A DNA stretch of 64,000 bases from Guptibacillus algicola. Its GTDB lineage: Bacteria > Bacillota > Bacilli > Bacillales > Guptibacillaceae. The stretch lies in NCBI RefSeq assembly GCF_020171805.1, contig NZ_JAIVAF010000001.1, positions 992,001 through 1,056,000 on the forward strand, given 5' to 3'. Each line of letters starts with the position of its first letter. Position 1 is the first letter of the stretch. The translations under genes were made by a program, and so were the position numbers. This document shows positions 39,032-46,694 of this stretch, piece after piece. Under the pieces are notes generated by a model. That model had not been told where the DNA came from. It was given only the letters and a program-made list of their open reading frames with translations, and searched no databases.

Positions 39032-39718
39032 ATGGAATTATTCTCAGTAGAATTCTTTATGGCTCTACTTAGTATCATTATGATTGATATTGTGCTCGCT
39101 GGTGACAACGCCGTTCTAATCGGTATGGCAGCTCGCAACTTGCCTGAGAAACAGCAAAAGAAAGTGATTTGGTTAGGTGCACTAGGTGCGATTGTTATTC
39201 GATCCGTAGCGACACTTCTCGTTGTTTGGTTACTGAAAATACCTGGCCTCCTACTTATCGGAGGAGTCGTGTTACTCTGGATTGCTTATAAACTATTAAA
39301 TGAAGAAGAAGAGGACGAAGATGTAAAGTCAGCAGGTAACTTATGGGCGGCTGTCCGTACGATTATTATTGCTGATGCTGCTATGGGGCTTGATAATGTG
39401 ATTGCAGTGGCAGGAGCAGCAAACGGGGATTTCTTACTCGTTATCCTCGGTCTAATCATCAGTATTCCTATCGTAGTATGGGGAAGTACGATTATCCTGA
39501 AACTTATGGAGAAGTATCCTATCATTATCTTTATTGGTGCTGGTGTTCTTGCATGGACAGCATCCAAAATGATCCTACACGAGCCTTTTGTTGGAGACTT
39601 CATCAACCATAACACGTTCATTGAATGGGCATTTATGATTATTGTGACTGCATTAGTCCTTCTTGCAGGCAAGCTAAAAGCAGCTCAATCGAACCACCAA
39701 GTAGCACGTGAACATTAA
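39032..39718 (+). CDS. TerC-family membrane protein (YkoY/YjbE type)
   Basis: 228-residue membrane protein with about seven helices. Acidic residues in helices 1 and 5 (DIVLAGDNAVLIG and IADAAMGLDNVIAVAG) form the presumed metal site. It is preceded by a manganese riboswitch, so manganese export or metalation of exported enzymes is the expected role. The frame is open 50 codons further upstream through the riboswitch. The ATG at 39032 with AGGAAGGTG is the true start. Confidence 0.92.
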   Translation: MELFSVEFFMALLSIIMIDIVLAGDNAVLIGMAARNLPEKQQKKVIWLGALGAIVIRSVATLLVVWLLKIPGLLLIGGVVLLWIAYKLLNEEEEDEDVKSAGNLWAAVRTIIIADAAMGLDNVIAVAGAANGDFLLVILGLIISIPIVVWGSTIILKLMEKYPIIIFIGAGVLAWTASKMILHEPFVGDFINHNTFIEWAFMIIVTALVLLAGKLKAAQSNHQVAREH

Positions 39719-39723
39719 TAGGA

Positions 39724-39755
39724 AAGAGCTCTGAATCTCTCAGAGCTCTTTTTTT
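39724..39755. terminator. Terminator after the TerC gene
   Basis: AGAGCTCTGA-ATCTC-TCAGAGCTCT followed by seven Ts on the plus strand. The preceding AAAG gives weak function for the convergent acetyltransferase gene. Confidence 0.88.
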
Positions 39756-40518
39756 ATGCCTTTTCATCAGGAATATACTGTTTAAAGACTCCATGTTCTT
39801 GAAATCCTAGCTTTCTCAATATAGGCTCAGAGGTTCCATATCTTGCCTGCGTGACCGCAATACTGCTCCCCTTTTCCTTCGCATCCACTAGTCTATTCTC
39901 AACCATCTTTCGATAAACGCCTTTTCCTCTGTGCGACTGAAGAACACCAGCTCCAGTCATATAAAGAGCATCTCCATCATGACTATAACGATAGGATGAA
40001 TAACCTACGGGTGTATCCTCATCAAATGCGAGAACGAACCCACCTCTACGATCAGGAAGGTTTAAATAACTCTCTCTTTCATTAATCGCGGCCTCTAAAT
40101 TCTTCTCGTCATAACCCCAAATTTCAGCGCTTAATTTTGCGTGAAGACACACGTCCTCTTTCGTTGTTACGTTTTCTATTCGGTAACGTTCTGGTGTTAC
40201 ATTTACGTCTTCCAATGTTCTCGCTAATCCAATATACGTATCATGGTGTGTCATACCATGTTCGCTCAGCTTCGATTCAAGTTCTTTGTTCTCAATGACC
40301 CACCAGGAAAATGGTCGACCCTCAAAATAGTCAAAAACCATTTCGATGTTCTCAACAGGCTTATTGTACCTAACGACTCTGTTGGCGTGAACACTTGTAG
40401 ACCGTAAGTTTTTTATCATTATTAGGTCTTCTTTTTGAACGAAATGAATACATTCAGGTACAAACGATGGTTCGTAATCCCATTGAAGGGCTGCGATTTT
40501 TTCTAATATGTAGTTCAT
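39754..40518 (-). CDS. GNAT-family N-acetyltransferase
   Basis: 254 residues. The C-terminal half has the GNAT acetyl-CoA site MTGAGVLQSHRGKGVYRKMV and ends in LRKLGFQEHGVFKQYIP. The N-terminal half is a diverged second GNAT-like domain without the motif. The substrate is unknown. The start overlaps the stop of the small zinc-ribbon gene as TAATG, so they are co-translated. Confidence 0.88.
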   Translation of the reverse strand: MNYILEKIAALQWDYEPSFVPECIHFVQKEDLIMIKNLRSTSVHANRVVRYNKPVENIEMVFDYFEGRPFSWWVIENKELESKLSEHGMTHHDTYIGLARTLEDVNVTPERYRIENVTTKEDVCLHAKLSAEIWGYDEKNLEAAINERESYLNLPDRRGGFVLAFDEDTPVGYSSYRYSHDGDALYMTGAGVLQSHRGKGVYRKMVENRLVDAKEKGSSIAVTQARYGTSEPILRKLGFQEHGVFKQYIPDEKA

Positions 40519-40718
40519 TACTTTTTTAACATCCTATCATGATCTGTCTCAATATCCTCTGGCTTAAGCCCTGTCGTTGCTGACGCTTCCATTTGGAGGT
40601 TACGGTTACAGCTTTCACACGTGAATGAAGATGATTTCTTTATCAATAGTTTGCGATATTGAGGGTGTCCTGGTTTTATTTCGTATTCCTTCTTGCAAAG
40701 TAAACACGTTTTAATCAT
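40518..40718 (-). CDS. Small zinc-ribbon protein (YlaI/DUF2197-like)
   Basis: 66 residues with two CxxC pairs (TCLLC near residue 5 and TCESC near residue 34), which should bind one zinc. The basic middle KLLIKKSSS suits nucleic-acid binding. The ATG at 40718 follows GGAGG by seven bases. It resembles Bacillus YlaI-type proteins, an assignment by eye. Precedes and overlaps the GNAT gene. Confidence 0.72.
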   Translation of the reverse strand: MIKTCLLCKKEYEIKPGHPQYRKLLIKKSSSFTCESCNRNLQMEASATTGLKPEDIETDHDRMLKK

Positions 40719-40870
40719 CACATCTCCTCCTTTTTCCTATACCACTATGTATTCGTTACTGCACCTATAGTGAACCTTTATCTTGTCTAAATTGTCACAA
40801 TAAGATTTTGATTAGAATACATTATTCGAGGACATACTGGGAACAAAAGAATTATTAAGGAGGTGTACTC

Positions 40871-41029
40871 TTGGAAGCGAATCAGCTAAGAAAAGCAATT
40901 GAAGAACGAAAGAATTATTACATTTCAAAGCTGGTTGAAGCAGGTGCATACTCCACTTCTGACCAACACCTTTATCAATGCACACTGACAGACCTTGAAA
41001 AAGAGTACAAACAACTCTCAAATTACTAA
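40871..41029 (+). CDS. FbpA-like small protein
   Basis: 52 residues from a TTG with a full AAGGAGGTG ribosome site upstream. The pattern ISKLVEAGAYSTSDQHLYQCTLTDLEKEY fits the Fur-regulated basic protein A family. In B. subtilis these proteins help the FsrA RNA spare iron. No perfect Fur box was found upstream, though the region around 40808-40826 is AT-rich with GATTAGAAT. A short terminator-like hairpin follows the stop. Confidence 0.68.
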   Translation: MEANQLRKAIEERKNYYISKLVEAGAYSTSDQHLYQCTLTDLEKEYKQLSNY

Positions 41030-41033
41030 TCCG

Positions 41034-41061
41034 AAGAGGTTCTGAGTGAATCTCTTTTTTT
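41034..41061 (+). terminator. Terminator after the FbpA-like gene
   Basis: AAGAGGTTC...GAATCTCTT with one mismatch-free inner bulge, followed by seven Ts. A short but plausible stem. Confidence 0.55.
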
Positions 41062-41174
41062 CTTTGCAGATGAATCTACAAATAATTAAGAAAAACATGT
41101 ATAGAACAAGGATTTAATGTCCAAGCTTAAGACATAGATAGATAAACTAGCAAAGTTAGAAAGGATGATTCACT

Positions 41175-41447
41175 ATGAATAAAGCAGAATTACTACACAC
41201 CGTTGCGGAGAAAGCAGAACTGTCCAAAAAGGATACTGCAAGAGTGATAGACACGCTGATGGATACGATTGCTGAAGCACTTGCTAAGGGTGAAAAGGTT
41301 CAACTCGTTGGTTTTGGTAACTTTGAAGTAAGAGAGCGCTCCGCTCGCAAAGGTCGTAACCCACAAACTGGAGAAGAAATTTTCATTCAAGCATCTAAAA
41401 CACCTGCGTTCAAACCAGGTAAAGCATTAAAAGAAAAAGTCGTCTAA
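41175..41447 (+). CDS. HU family DNA-binding protein
   Basis: 90-residue histone-like protein that bends and compacts DNA as a dimer. The family signature [21 protein letters not shown] and the tail [12 protein letters not shown] are complete. The ATG follows AAAGGATG. It is monocistronic with its own terminator. It resembles B. subtilis Hbs closely, but the usual hbs neighbours (spoIVA, mtrA) are missing, so it may be a paralogue. Confidence 0.96.
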   Translation: MNKAELLHTVAEKAELSKKDTARVIDTLMDTIAEALAKGEKVQLVGFGNFEVRERSARKGRNPQTGEEIFIQASKTPAFKPGKALKEKVV

Positions 41448-41450
41448 CGC

Positions 41451-41476
41451 ATAAAGCTGGAATCATTTGATTCCGG
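41451..41476 (+). terminator. Terminator after the HU gene
   Basis: AAAGCTGGAATCA-TT-TGATTCCGGCTTTT, ten-pair stem with T-run. Confidence 0.85.
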
Positions 41477-41497
41477 CTTTTCTTTTAAGGAGCAAAG

Positions 41498-41578
41498 ATG
41501 GATATTGTAAAATATGTAGTAACTGCAGTTACGATCGGTATGCTTTGTTACTTCTATTATCGAATGGCAAAAAAATAA
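41498..41578 (+). CDS. Single-helix membrane microprotein, 26 residues
   Basis: ATG with AAGGAG upstream, then 26 codons: a short N-terminus, a hydrophobic helix (VVTAVTIGMLCYFYY) and a basic end RMAKK, giving N-out/C-in topology by the positive-inside rule. Not recognised. It sits directly after the HU terminator and before the convergent MOSC gene. Confidence 0.5.
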   Translation: MDIVKYVVTAVTIGMLCYFYYRMAKK

Positions 41579-41588
41579 TAAGCGCGCC

Positions 41589-42230
41589 TTAGAGCGCGCT
41601 TAATTGTTTACTGAGTTTATGATACCAATCCTCTGAAAGCTCTTTCGCTAACATAGCTTGTTCGAGACCTGTACGGTCCTGTCTGTCATGGTAGGTTAAA
41701 CGATTGATCATCGCTACAGTTACATCATGATCAGGCCTATGATCGACAATTATTTTCTCTCCAGTCGTGACATACCCTTCCTTAAGGACTCGTAAATAGT
41801 ACCCGCTAAATCCATTGTCAGTTACTTGTTTAGCCATATCCTCTACACCGAATTTACTTGCAAGCTTATAACAAGGTTTTCTAGGTAAACTTACTTGAAC
41901 AAGGATTTCTCCTATACGATAAACATCACCAATTCTCGCTTCGTGTTCATCCAGTCCAGATACGGTAAAGTTCTCACCAAATGCTCCAGGAGATAGGTTA
42001 CGGTTTAGTTTCTCTTCCCAATATGGATAATGTTCATAGGAATAAACACAAATTGCTTTCTCAGGACCTCCGTGATGAACGCGATCAGCTTGTCCATCCC
42101 CTTCTACCTGAACAGTGGATACATACAATGGTTCATGAGTAGACGTCTTTATTATTCCAGATTCCATCGACTTTCCTTTGTATTGCATTTCAACCGGCAT
42201 CCCGACATTTACGCTCAATAAGTTTTTCAC
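41589..42230 (-). CDS. MOSC-domain protein (YiiM-like)
   Basis: 213 residues. The MOSC core binds a sulfur-carrying molybdenum cofactor: DRVHHGGPEKAICVYSYEHYPYW, GAFGENFTVSGLDE and the conserved cysteine in LPRKPCYKLA. The C-terminal helical part matches YiiM. The GTG at 42230 has AGGGAGGT upstream, and earlier codons lack a site. YiiM-type proteins confer resistance to N-hydroxylated compounds. The terminator GCGCGCT-CTAAG-GCGCGC overlaps its stop codon. Confidence 0.9.
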   Translation of the reverse strand: MKNLLSVNVGMPVEMQYKGKSMESGIIKTSTHEPLYVSTVQVEGDGQADRVHHGGPEKAICVYSYEHYPYWEEKLNRNLSPGAFGENFTVSGLDEHEARIGDVYRIGEILVQVSLPRKPCYKLASKFGVEDMAKQVTDNGFSGYYLRVLKEGYVTTGEKIIVDHRPDHDVTVAMINRLTYHDRQDRTGLEQAMLAKELSEDWYHKLSKQLSAL

Positions 42231-42292
42231 TCCCGTACCTCCCTTCTTCTCTAATCGTAGCATAACCTTCCATTTCATGGATGCTCCAAATG

Positions 42293-42322
42293 AAAAAAGC
42301 AGCCCTTTATCAAGGACTGCTC
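42293..42322 (-). terminator. Terminator of the FbpB-like gene
   Basis: Minus-strand AGCAGTCCTTGAT-AAAGGGCTGCT followed by six Ts, just after the microprotein stop. Confidence 0.85.
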
Positions 42323-42326
42323 TTAA

Positions 42327-42446
42327 CTATGAATGCTTATCATCCAGGCGCTTTTCTATTTCTGCTAACTCCTTTTCGTTCTTTAGAAGTTCTGCTTTAT
42401 TTTGCTCAACAAGCTGTTTAAAAGTTAATTTCTTATGCTTCTTCAC
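42327..42446 (-). CDS. FbpB-like basic microprotein
   Basis: 39 residues from a GTG. KKHKKLTFKQLVEQNKAELL followed by an EKELAEIEKRLDDKH helix matches the Fur-regulated basic protein B/C family pattern (basic start, F-x-x-LV-x-x-NK). It has its own terminator. The upstream region contains TATAAT near 42481. A Fur box could not be confirmed by eye. In B. subtilis such proteins act with FsrA in the iron-sparing response. Confidence 0.68.
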   Translation of the reverse strand: MKKHKKLTFKQLVEQNKAELLKNEKELAEIEKRLDDKHS

Positions 42447-42671
42447 AATAACCCACCAACTTTCTTGTCTGTATGCTAACGATTATACATCAACATAACG
42501 AAAGATAAGTTACCTAATTGTTAAAATTTTATGAAAATTAACACATAATTAAGTTTATTCACCTTTTTTTGGAATATGACCGTGTTATTTTTCCTTAATA
42601 TGCTTGAACAAGCCTCCTTACAAACAATTTCCTTTATACTTACAATAGAACACTTCAAAGGAGTTTTGATA

Positions 42672-43124
42672 TTGGGGTATGTAGAAGAATTAAGAAGCCT
42701 AGTTGGAAAACGACCACTTATACTTGTCGGTTCAGTTGTGATTATTTGTAATAAAGAGGGTTCGATCCTTCTACAACAGAGAAATGAAAAGAAAGAACGA
42801 TGGGGCTTACCTGGTGGATTGATGGAGCCTGGAGAATCTACTGAAGAAACTGCTATACGGGAGGCTTTTGAGGAAACTGGGTTGAGTGTACAATCACTTA
42901 CTCTTTTTCAAATGTATTCAGGACAGGAATTCTTCACCATAGCAGATAACGGTGATGAGTTTTACTCCGTAACAGCTGCTTATTATACGAACCATTACAC
43001 AGGAACGTTGATCTCAAATAAAGAAGAAAGCCTGTCTTATCAATTTTTTCGGACTACTAATCTACCTGATAATATGGTTTTGAGCCATCGAAAGATGATT
43101 ATGGATTACATGACATGCACCTAA
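42672..43124 (+). CDS. Nudix hydrolase
   Basis: 150 residues with a complete Nudix box at residues 49-71 (GLMEPGESTEETAIREAFEETGL, read as Gx5Ex7REUxEExGU). It should hydrolyse a nucleoside diphosphate linked to another group. The TTG at 42672 has GGAG eight bases upstream, and the open frame further upstream has no site. B. subtilis YtkD/YjhB-like relatives exist, but the substrate is unknown. Confidence 0.9.
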   Translation: MGYVEELRSLVGKRPLILVGSVVIICNKEGSILLQQRNEKKERWGLPGGLMEPGESTEETAIREAFEETGLSVQSLTLFQMYSGQEFFTIADNGDEFYSVTAAYYTNHYTGTLISNKEESLSYQFFRTTNLPDNMVLSHRKMIMDYMTCT

Positions 43125-43126
43125 TA

Positions 43127-43154
43127 AAACAGCCCGACAAATCGTCGGGCTGTA
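43127..43154. terminator. Bidirectional terminator between Nudix and YebC-like genes
   Basis: ACAGCCCGAC-AAATC-GTCGGGCTGT, ten-pair stem, flanked by A-rich sequence on the left and short T stretches. Confidence 0.8.
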
Positions 43155-43163
43155 TGACATTCA

Positions 43164-43883
43164 TTATTCACCTAAGTTCACATTGTGGTATACCTGCTGA
43201 ACATCTTCAAGATCCTCAAGTACATCCACTAGTTTCTCGAACTGTTCCTGAGATTCTTCTGAAAGGTCAACTTCATTTTGAGGAAGCATGGTAAGCTCTG
43301 CAACAGTAAATTCTGTGATTCCTTCATTTTTTAAAGCTTCTTGTACGGCATGGAATTGATCAGGTTCAGCATAAATGATGACTACGTCATCCTCTTCTAA
43401 TAAATCTCTAACATCAATATCTGCTTCCATTAATAACTCAAGCAGTTCATCAGCACTTTTTCCTTCAATACCGAATACGGCAGTTGGGTCGAACATATAT
43501 GCAACAGATCCAGTTACCCCCATATTTCCACCGTTTTTACCAAAAGCAGCTCTAACGTCAGACGCTGTTCGGTTCACATTGTTCGTTAGCGTGTCGACGA
43601 TCAGCATTGAACCATTCGGTCCAAACCCTTCATAACGCAAGTTGTCATAGTTCTCTTCTGAACCACCTTTTGCTTTCTCGATCGCACGGTCAATGATCGC
43701 TTTTGGTACGTTGTACGTCTTTGCGCGCTCAAGTACTAATCGAAGAGCCTGGTTCGCTACTGGGTCTGGCTCCCCTTGTTTTGCAGCAACATATATTTCA
43801 CGGCCGAACTTCGCATAGATCCTACTCGTATTCGCATCTTTGGAAGCTTTTTTCTCTTTAATATTATTCCATTTTCGTCCCAT
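43164..43883 (-). CDS. yeeI: YebC/PmpR-family protein YeeI
   Basis: 239 residues. [20 protein letters not shown] and the end [16 protein letters not shown] are almost the same as in B. subtilis YeeI. The family was first called DNA-binding regulators; some members (YebC, TACO1) act in translation of proline-rich stretches. Which role applies is not visible. Monocistronic and convergent with the Nudix gene. Confidence 0.93.
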   Translation of the reverse strand: MGRKWNNIKEKKASKDANTSRIYAKFGREIYVAAKQGEPDPVANQALRLVLERAKTYNVPKAIIDRAIEKAKGGSEENYDNLRYEGFGPNGSMLIVDTLTNNVNRTASDVRAAFGKNGGNMGVTGSVAYMFDPTAVFGIEGKSADELLELLMEADIDVRDLLEEDDVVIIYAEPDQFHAVQEALKNEGITEFTVAELTMLPQNEVDLSEESQEQFEKLVDVLEDLEDVQQVYHNVNLGE

Positions 43884-44104
43884 TACGTTCCACTCTCTTT
43901 CGACTTAATCTATTTATCTATTATCTAAAGCTAATGACTGATTACGTAAAGAAATTTACAATTCCTTCATTGATTATAGCACATCTCCCGAATGAGAATG
44001 GGTTATCAAGACCACCAGTTATTGATCATTACTTCATAGATTGCTTCATCATATTTTCCTTTCAACACATTAAGAGTATGATGAAATGAGAAAGGTGGGA
44101 GAAG

Positions 44105-45172
44105 ATGCAGAAACAAAGATTAAGAGATTATGGTATAACTGTCGGAGAATTAGAAACAGGTCCTCAAAATACAATAACTGATGTAACAGGAGTTGCAGTG
44201 GGACATGTCACGCTTAGCAACGGCGACATACAAACAGGGGTAACAGCGATCCTCCCTCATCAAGGGAACACATTCAGAGAAAAATGTATTGCTTCAAGTC
44301 ATGTTATCAATGGCTTCGGAAAAACGATGGGTACAATACAAATGAGTGAACTCGGGACATTGGAAACTCCGATTCTTTTAACAAATACACTTAGCATTGG
44401 AACAGTTTCAGATGGACTAATTGAGTATATGCTCGATCAATGTCCTGAAATTGGAACATCTACAGGGACGGTCAACCCAATCGTTGGTGAATGCAACGAC
44501 ATGTTTTTGAATAACATCCGTGCGAAAAACGTTAAGAAAGAGCATGTCCTAGAATCCATAACTAATGCTTCGAGTCAAGTTGAAGAAGGGACGGTTGGAG
44601 CCGGGACAGGGATGCTTTGTTATTCATTAAAGGGTGGTATAGGTACATCATCTAGAATGATGGAAATGACGCACGGTACATATACGTTAGGTGTTCTCGT
44701 TGTCACAAACTTTGGTATTTTACGTGATTTACGTATTAATGGCAAAGCGATTGGTGAAGAACTTAAAGCCTGTCTCCAAAGTAAATGGGAAGAGAAAGAT
44801 AAAGGCTCAATTATGGTCATCGTAGCCACAGACCTTCCTGTTTCTGAGCGACAGCTGAACCGAATCCTCAAACGGTCTGTCACAGGCCTATCAAGAACGG
44901 GATCGATTATTACAACTGGAAGTGGTGAAATCATAGTTGGTTTTTCAACTGCCAACAAAGTACCTCACGAGAAGACGGCAGTGCCTTTAGAAATGAAAAA
45001 CATCCATGAAGAAGACATCGATCTTGCTTTTCGAGCGATCGGGGAAGCAACGGAAGAAGCTGTCCTCAACTCGTTGACTCAGGCAACTCATGTAATTGGC
45101 AGAGACGGAAATGAGCGCCCAGCACTAAAGGACTTATTGGAGGAGTTCGGGATTGATTTGAATAAAAAATGA
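44105..45172 (+). CDS. P1-family peptidase (DmpA/BapA type aminopeptidase)
   Basis: 355-residue Ntn-type self-processing hydrolase. It begins RLRDYGITVGELETGPQNTITDVTGVAVGH-like. It has the TGTVNPIVGECND and GTVGAGTGM segments, and the presumed autocleavage/nucleophile region TTGSGEIIVGFSTANKVP. DmpA-type enzymes release N-terminal or beta-amino acids. The ATG follows AAAGGTGGGAG. The stop codon lies inside the left inverted repeat of the following intergenic element. Confidence 0.9.
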   Translation: MQKQRLRDYGITVGELETGPQNTITDVTGVAVGHVTLSNGDIQTGVTAILPHQGNTFREKCIASSHVINGFGKTMGTIQMSELGTLETPILLTNTLSIGTVSDGLIEYMLDQCPEIGTSTGTVNPIVGECNDMFLNNIRAKNVKKEHVLESITNASSQVEEGTVGAGTGMLCYSLKGGIGTSSRMMEMTHGTYTLGVLVVTNFGILRDLRINGKAIGEELKACLQSKWEEKDKGSIMVIVATDLPVSERQLNRILKRSVTGLSRTGSIITTGSGEIIVGFSTANKVPHEKTAVPLEMKNIHEEDIDLAFRAIGEATEEAVLNSLTQATHVIGRDGNERPALKDLLEEFGIDLNKK

Positions 45173-45212
45173 ACCTCCTACTATAGTAGGAGGTTCACAG
45201 TTTGTAGAGAAA
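45171..45212 (+). repeat. Left inverted terminal repeat of the 45.2-45.6 kb intergenic element
   Basis: A hairpin GAACCTCC-TACTATAGTA-GGAGGTTC is followed by ACAGTTTGTAGAGAAA. Read inward, about 33 of 39 positions match the inverted copy at 45634-45596. It overlaps the stop codon of the peptidase gene. The hairpin probably also ends that transcript, though it has no T-run. Confidence 0.6.
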
Positions 45213-45237
45213 CCTGATTAATGTATTCCCTATGCTG

Positions 45238-45311
45238 TAGGAGTTTAATACACTTGCTTTCCTGTGGACGAACGCCCTTTTTCCACGGGAGTCAAGTGTT
45301 ATTCACTCCTA
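45238..45311. repeat. Degenerate palindromic repeat
   Basis: TAGGAGT...AACACTTG-type ends pair across the unit (TAGGAGTTTAATACACTTG with CAAGTGTTATTCACTCCTA). Inner parts resemble the larger repeat at 45431-45563 read on the opposite strand (CCACAGGAAAGC versus CCGCGGAAAGC). Confidence 0.5.
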
Positions 45312-45430
45312 CTAGGTTGCATTCAATCAAAGCAAACTTTCCAACTGATTATAATTAAGTAGTCCTCTGCTTTATATCTCTAGAAGGTTTTTATTTGCTT
45401 TTGTCTTGTTTTCAAAACCACATATCAATG

Positions 45431-45563
45431 TTGATTGGAGCGGAAGGATGCTCGACTCCTGCGGGACGTGCGGGACAGGTGAGACCCCACAGGAGCGTTT
45501 TGAAAGCGACGAGGAGACTCACCGCCCGCCCCGCGGAAAGCGAGCATCCTGGAGCGGAAATCA
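45431..45563 (+). repeat. Bacillaceae GC-rich palindromic intergenic repeat
   Basis: Starts with TTGATTGGAGCGGAAGGATG and ends with CATCCTGGAGCGGAAATCA. GGATGCTCG and CGAGCATCC pair, and inner ACTCCTGCGGG and CCCACAGGAG pair. The same unit (GGAGCGGAA...CTCCTGCGGG...GCGGAAAGCGA) is scattered in intergenic regions of many Bacillaceae. Its GC content is far above the surroundings. Function is unknown. ORFs across it are chance. Confidence 0.75.
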
Positions 45564-45595
45564 CTACTATATCCGAGGCGAATGGTCCTTACTAC

Positions 45596-45634
45596 TTTCT
45601 CGACAATCTGTGAACCTACTATTGCAGTAGGTTC
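45596..45634 (-). repeat. Right inverted terminal repeat of the intergenic element
   Basis: On the minus strand GAACCTACT-GCAATAGTAGGTTC then ACAGATTGTCGAGAAA, matching the left repeat at 45171-45212 with a three-base gap and few mismatches. It lies 11 bp after the nrdF stop and may double as its terminator. Confidence 0.6.
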
Positions 45635-45645
45635 ACTTCTCTCTT

Positions 45646-46683
45646 CTATAACTCGTCAAATCCATTATCATCGGATACTTTTGTATACTGCCTTGATTTC
45701 TGTTCAAAGAAATCGCTCTTTCCGGAATTAACATCAGCATAGGCTTTGATCCAACGCATAGGATTCTCTCGGTAACCTTCGAAAGGCCGTTCAATCCCAA
45801 GCTGGTTCACACGTTTGTTCGTCATAAATTTGATATAATCGTTGAGCTCATTTTTAGAGATTCCTATAAATTTATTTCCTATGATCGCTTCCCCCCATTT
45901 TATTTCTAATTCTGCTGCTTTTCTAAAGGTTTCTGTAATAAAACGATGGTTTGCCTCTGTGTTCAACTGAGGCTGTTCATTGAATAGTTCTTTTACGATA
46001 TTCACAAAAAGGGTGACATGAAGCTGCTCATCACGATTGATATAATTGATCATCGTCGAAGTCGATACCATCTTTTGATTGCGTGCTAAGTTATAGAAGA
46101 ACGCAAATCCTGCATAGAAAAACAATCCTTCTAAAATGATGTCATAGACAATCGATTCAAAGAACGTTTGAGGAGAAGGATCTTTTACAAACCTCTCATA
46201 ACCAGATGCTATGAATTCGTTTCTCTCCACCAAGATTTCATCATGCTTCCAATACTCAAAAATCTTATCTTGCTCTTGCTTACACACAAGTGATGAGAGC
46301 ACATAACTATAGGACTGGTTATGAATGACTTCTTGAAACGAAAGAACTTGCATGAGAGCAGATAAACTAGAGTCTGTTAAATAATCTGCCACTTTGCTCG
46401 AGTAATCTGTCTGAATTGAATCAAGGAATGCAAGTAAACCTATAATTTTCTTGAACGTTTCCTGCTCTTCCTCCGATAAAGACTCCCACTGCTTTACATC
46501 TTGAGACATGTTGATTTCAAACGGCGTCCAAAAGTTACCTAACATGTTCTTATACATTGGATACGTCCAGCTGAATCTCGTATCATCCCAGTTTAGTACA
46601 TTGGAACTTTTTCCATTGATGATTCCGCTAGATCGATTAGGTGCTGTACTATCATATATTTTCCTTTTCTGAATCGTATTCAT
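45646..46683 (-). CDS. nrdF: Class I ribonucleotide reductase small subunit
   Basis: Radical-generating beta subunit, 345 residues. Metal ligands visible are D88, E118 and H121 (QEVIHNQSY), E185, and E219/H222 (RDEQLHV). The radical tyrosine is Y125. It pairs with the large subunit 11 bp upstream. No nrdI or nrdH is adjacent, unlike the B. subtilis class Ib operon, so the subclass (Ia or Ib, iron or manganese) is open. Expression should follow the upstream cobalamin riboswitch. Confidence 0.92.
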   Translation of the reverse strand: MNTIQKRKIYDSTAPNRSSGIINGKSSNVLNWDDTRFSWTYPMYKNMLGNFWTPFEINMSQDVKQWESLSEEEQETFKKIIGLLAFLDSIQTDYSSKVADYLTDSSLSALMQVLSFQEVIHNQSYSYVLSSLVCKQEQDKIFEYWKHDEILVERNEFIASGYERFVKDPSPQTFFESIVYDIILEGLFFYAGFAFFYNLARNQKMVSTSTMINYINRDEQLHVTLFVNIVKELFNEQPQLNTEANHRFITETFRKAAELEIKWGEAIIGNKFIGISKNELNDYIKFMTNKRVNQLGIERPFEGYRENPMRWIKAYADVNSGKSDFFEQKSRQYTKVSDDNGFDEL

Positions 46684-46694
46684 ATAAGTTCCTC

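Noticed and set aside
40812-41021. 69-codon minus-strand ORF
   Set aside because: Antisense to the FbpA-like gene, which has the strong ribosome site and family pattern.
45395-45630. Two overlapping plus-strand ORFs between the peptidase and nrdF genes
   Set aside because: They cross the GC-rich palindromic repeat, and the composition, lack of ribosome site and repeat nature argue against coding.
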